This document shows, piece after piece, positions 5,972 to 7,092 of a stretch of 7,092 bases of DNA. The position numbers were made by a program, and so were the translations under genes. The notes beneath the pieces were generated by a model. The model was not told the origin of the DNA. It did not search any database and was given only the letters and a program-made list of their open reading frames with translations. Position 1 is the stretch's first letter. Each line of letters starts with the position of its first letter. Origin of the DNA: Pseudomonadota bacterium (GTDB lineage Bacteria > Pseudomonadota > Gammaproteobacteria > Burkholderiales > Burkholderiaceae_B); the NCBI GenBank assembly GCA_023432075.1, contig JAEYVD010000242.1, positions 1-7,092 on the forward strand, written 5' to 3'.

Positions 5972-7012
5972 TTACTTCCAGACAGCCTGGCCGTCGGCGG
6001 ACTTCACTTCGCCCCAGGCGGCGCGGATTTCCTTGGTCACGGCTTCCGGCAGCGGCACGTAGTCCATGGCTTCAGCCGACTTGGCGCCGTTCTTGAAGGC
6101 CCAGTCGAAGAAGTCCAGCACCGCTTTGCCCTGAACCGGCTTGTCTTGCGACTTGTGGATCAGGATGAAGGTGGCGGCGGTGACGGGCCACGAATCGGCG
6201 CCCGGCTCGTCGGTCAGGACCACGCCCATGCCCGGCGCGCTCTTCCAGTCGGCGTTGGCGGCCGCGGCGGCGAACGCCTTTTGCTCGGGCTGGACGAACT
6301 TGCCGTCCTTGTTCTGCAGTTGCGTCCAGGCCAGCTTGTTCTGCTTGGCGTAGGCGTATTCAACGTAGCCGATCGAGTTCTTCAGCTGGCCGACGTAGGC
6401 GGCGACGCCTTCGTTGCCCTTGCCGCCCTGGCCGGTGGGCCACTTGACGGCCTTGCCTTCACCGACTTGCGACTTCCACTCCGGCGACACCTTGGACAGG
6501 TAGTTCGTCCAGCCGAAGGTGGTGCCCGAGCCGTCCGAACGGTGCACGACGATGATGTCGGCCGAGGGCAGCTTCAGGTCGGGGTTCAGCGCCTTGACGG
6601 CGGCGTCGTCCCACTTCTTGACCTTGCCCAGGAAGATGTCGGCCAGGACCTTGCCCGACAGCTTCAGCTTGCCCGGCTCGACGCCGTCGACGTTCACGAC
6701 GGCAACGGTGCCGCCGATCACGGCGGGGAATTGCAGCAGGCCGTGCTTTTCCAGGTCGGCAGCCTTCATCGGGTCATCCGAGGCGCCAAAGTCGACGGTC
6801 TTTGCAATGATCTGCTGCTGGCCGCCGCCCGAACCGATGGACTGGTAGTTGACCGCGTTGTTGGTCGCAGCCTTGTAGTCGGACGCCCACTTGGCGTAGA
6901 TCGGGTACGGGAACGACGCGCCGGCGCCGGTGACGTTGGCAGCCTGGACGGCAAAAACGGCGGCGCTCAGCGCGACGCCCACGGAAACTTGCTTGAAGAC
7001 ACGTTTGAACAT
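5972..7012 (-). CDS. pstS: Phosphate ABC transporter periplasmic phosphate-binding protein PstS
   Basis: This 346-residue secreted protein captures phosphate in the periplasm and hands it to PstCA. The signal peptide is residues 1-24: basic MFKRVFKQ, hydrophobic VGVALSAAVFAV, and cleavage likely at VQA|AN. The mature protein starts NVTGAGASFPYPIY, the standard PstS opening. Phosphate-contact motifs follow in family order: IGSGGGQQQ (59-67), VDFGASDDP (73-81, with Asp79), HRSDGSGTTF (157-166, with Arg158, Ser162, Gly163 and Thr164) and GNEGVAAYV. Length is normal. AAGGA lies 6 nt before the ATG, confirming the start. It is the first gene of the pstSCAB operon. Expression is expected to be PhoB-controlled from general knowledge, but no Pho box is visible in the 80 bp that precede it. 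Confidence 0.98.
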   Translation of the reverse strand: MFKRVFKQVSVGVALSAAVFAVQAANVTGAGASFPYPIYAKWASDYKAATNNAVNYQSIGSGGGQQQIIAKTVDFGASDDPMKAADLEKHGLLQFPAVIGGTVAVVNVDGVEPGKLKLSGKVLADIFLGKVKKWDDAAVKALNPDLKLPSADIIVVHRSDGSGTTFGWTNYLSKVSPEWKSQVGEGKAVKWPTGQGGKGNEGVAAYVGQLKNSIGYVEYAYAKQNKLAWTQLQNKDGKFVQPEQKAFAAAAANADWKSAPGMGVVLTDEPGADSWPVTAATFILIHKSQDKPVQGKAVLDFFDWAFKNGAKSAEAMDYVPLPEAVTKEIRAAWGEVKSADGQAVWK

Positions 7013-7092
7013 CTGGGTTCCTTCTGTGCTCGTTAAAGGAGTCTTGGCAGGCTTTTTAGCTGCCTGTCTTTCAGCGACCCTCGCATCTTAGG
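7013..7092 (-). promoter_or_regulatory. pstS 5' leader, partial promoter region with small hairpin
   Basis: This 80-bp stretch upstream of pstS holds the ribosome site (AAGGA, 7019-7023 complement). It also holds a 5-bp inverted repeat GGCAG (7046-7050)/CTGCC (7060-7064) with a 9-nt loop; an overlapping alternative pairing is CAGGC/GCCTG (7048-7052/7062-7066). I see no clear -10/-35 pair and no two-repeat Pho box. The promoter probably extends beyond the right edge. Confidence 0.4.

Noticed and set aside
5945..7036. 363-codon open frame on the plus strand opposite pstS
   Set aside because: It is a mirror of pstS codon bias, with low-complexity V/L/G/D-rich sequence, no signal or family motif, and full overlap of an unmistakable pstS.
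7025..7092. Pho box (PhoB site) upstream of pstS
   Set aside because: I looked for two CTGTCAT-like 7-mers spaced by 4 bp reading towards pstS. Only a lone CTGTCTT-like string on the opposite strand is present, so the true site is probably past the right edge.
1..7092. CRISPR array, insertion sequence, toxin-antitoxin or phage-defence genes
   Set aside because: No regularly spaced repeats, transposase motifs or small paired open frames with such signatures were seen on either strand.

Overview
The window looks like a chromosomal segment of a high-GC betaproteobacterium, most likely from the Alcaligenaceae (Achromobacter/Bordetella type). The reasons are the strong G/C third-position bias, a Bug/TctC-type periplasmic receptor (a family greatly expanded in that group), and the style of the Pst proteins and the tRNA. 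The genus is inferred, not shown.

Left part (1 to about 2930): a small accessory module. A LysR-type regulator, cut off by the left edge, reads leftwards. Divergent from it are an alpha/beta hydrolase and, 32 bp downstream, a Bug-type solute receptor. The hydrolase resembles the Alcaligenes 'esterase 713' family. The shared 83-bp divergent region carries a small palindrome that could be the LysR operator. The pair ends at a textbook rho-independent terminator (2893-2931). The likely logic is that the LysR protein senses a ligand, the Bug protein binds an organic solute in the periplasm, and the hydrolase acts on that solute or a relative. The substrate is unknown, and no transporter membrane genes (TctA/TctB) are present here.

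Middle (2932-3149): a second long hairpin with no U-tract, then a tRNA-Pro(UGG) gene on the minus strand with an encoded CCA end and its own -10 element. The tRNA has an apparent A-C mismatch in its T stem.

Right part (3150-7092): a complete high-affinity phosphate ABC transporter on the minus strand, transcribed pstS, pstC, pstA, pstB. PstS captures phosphate in the periplasm, PstC and PstA form the channel, and PstB supplies ATP hydrolysis. Two strong GC-rich hairpins lie in the pstS-pstC and pstA-pstB gaps and probably tune the relative amounts of each product. phoU does not follow pstB as it does in the enterobacterial operon. The pst transcript instead heads into tRNA-Pro with no visible terminator between them.

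Most of the window is ordinary, well-understood biology. I found no clearly new system. The items most worth checking are the hydrolase active-site variation, the LysR-hydrolase-Bug unit, the pst/tRNA junction, the tRNA T-stem mismatch and the intercistronic hairpins.
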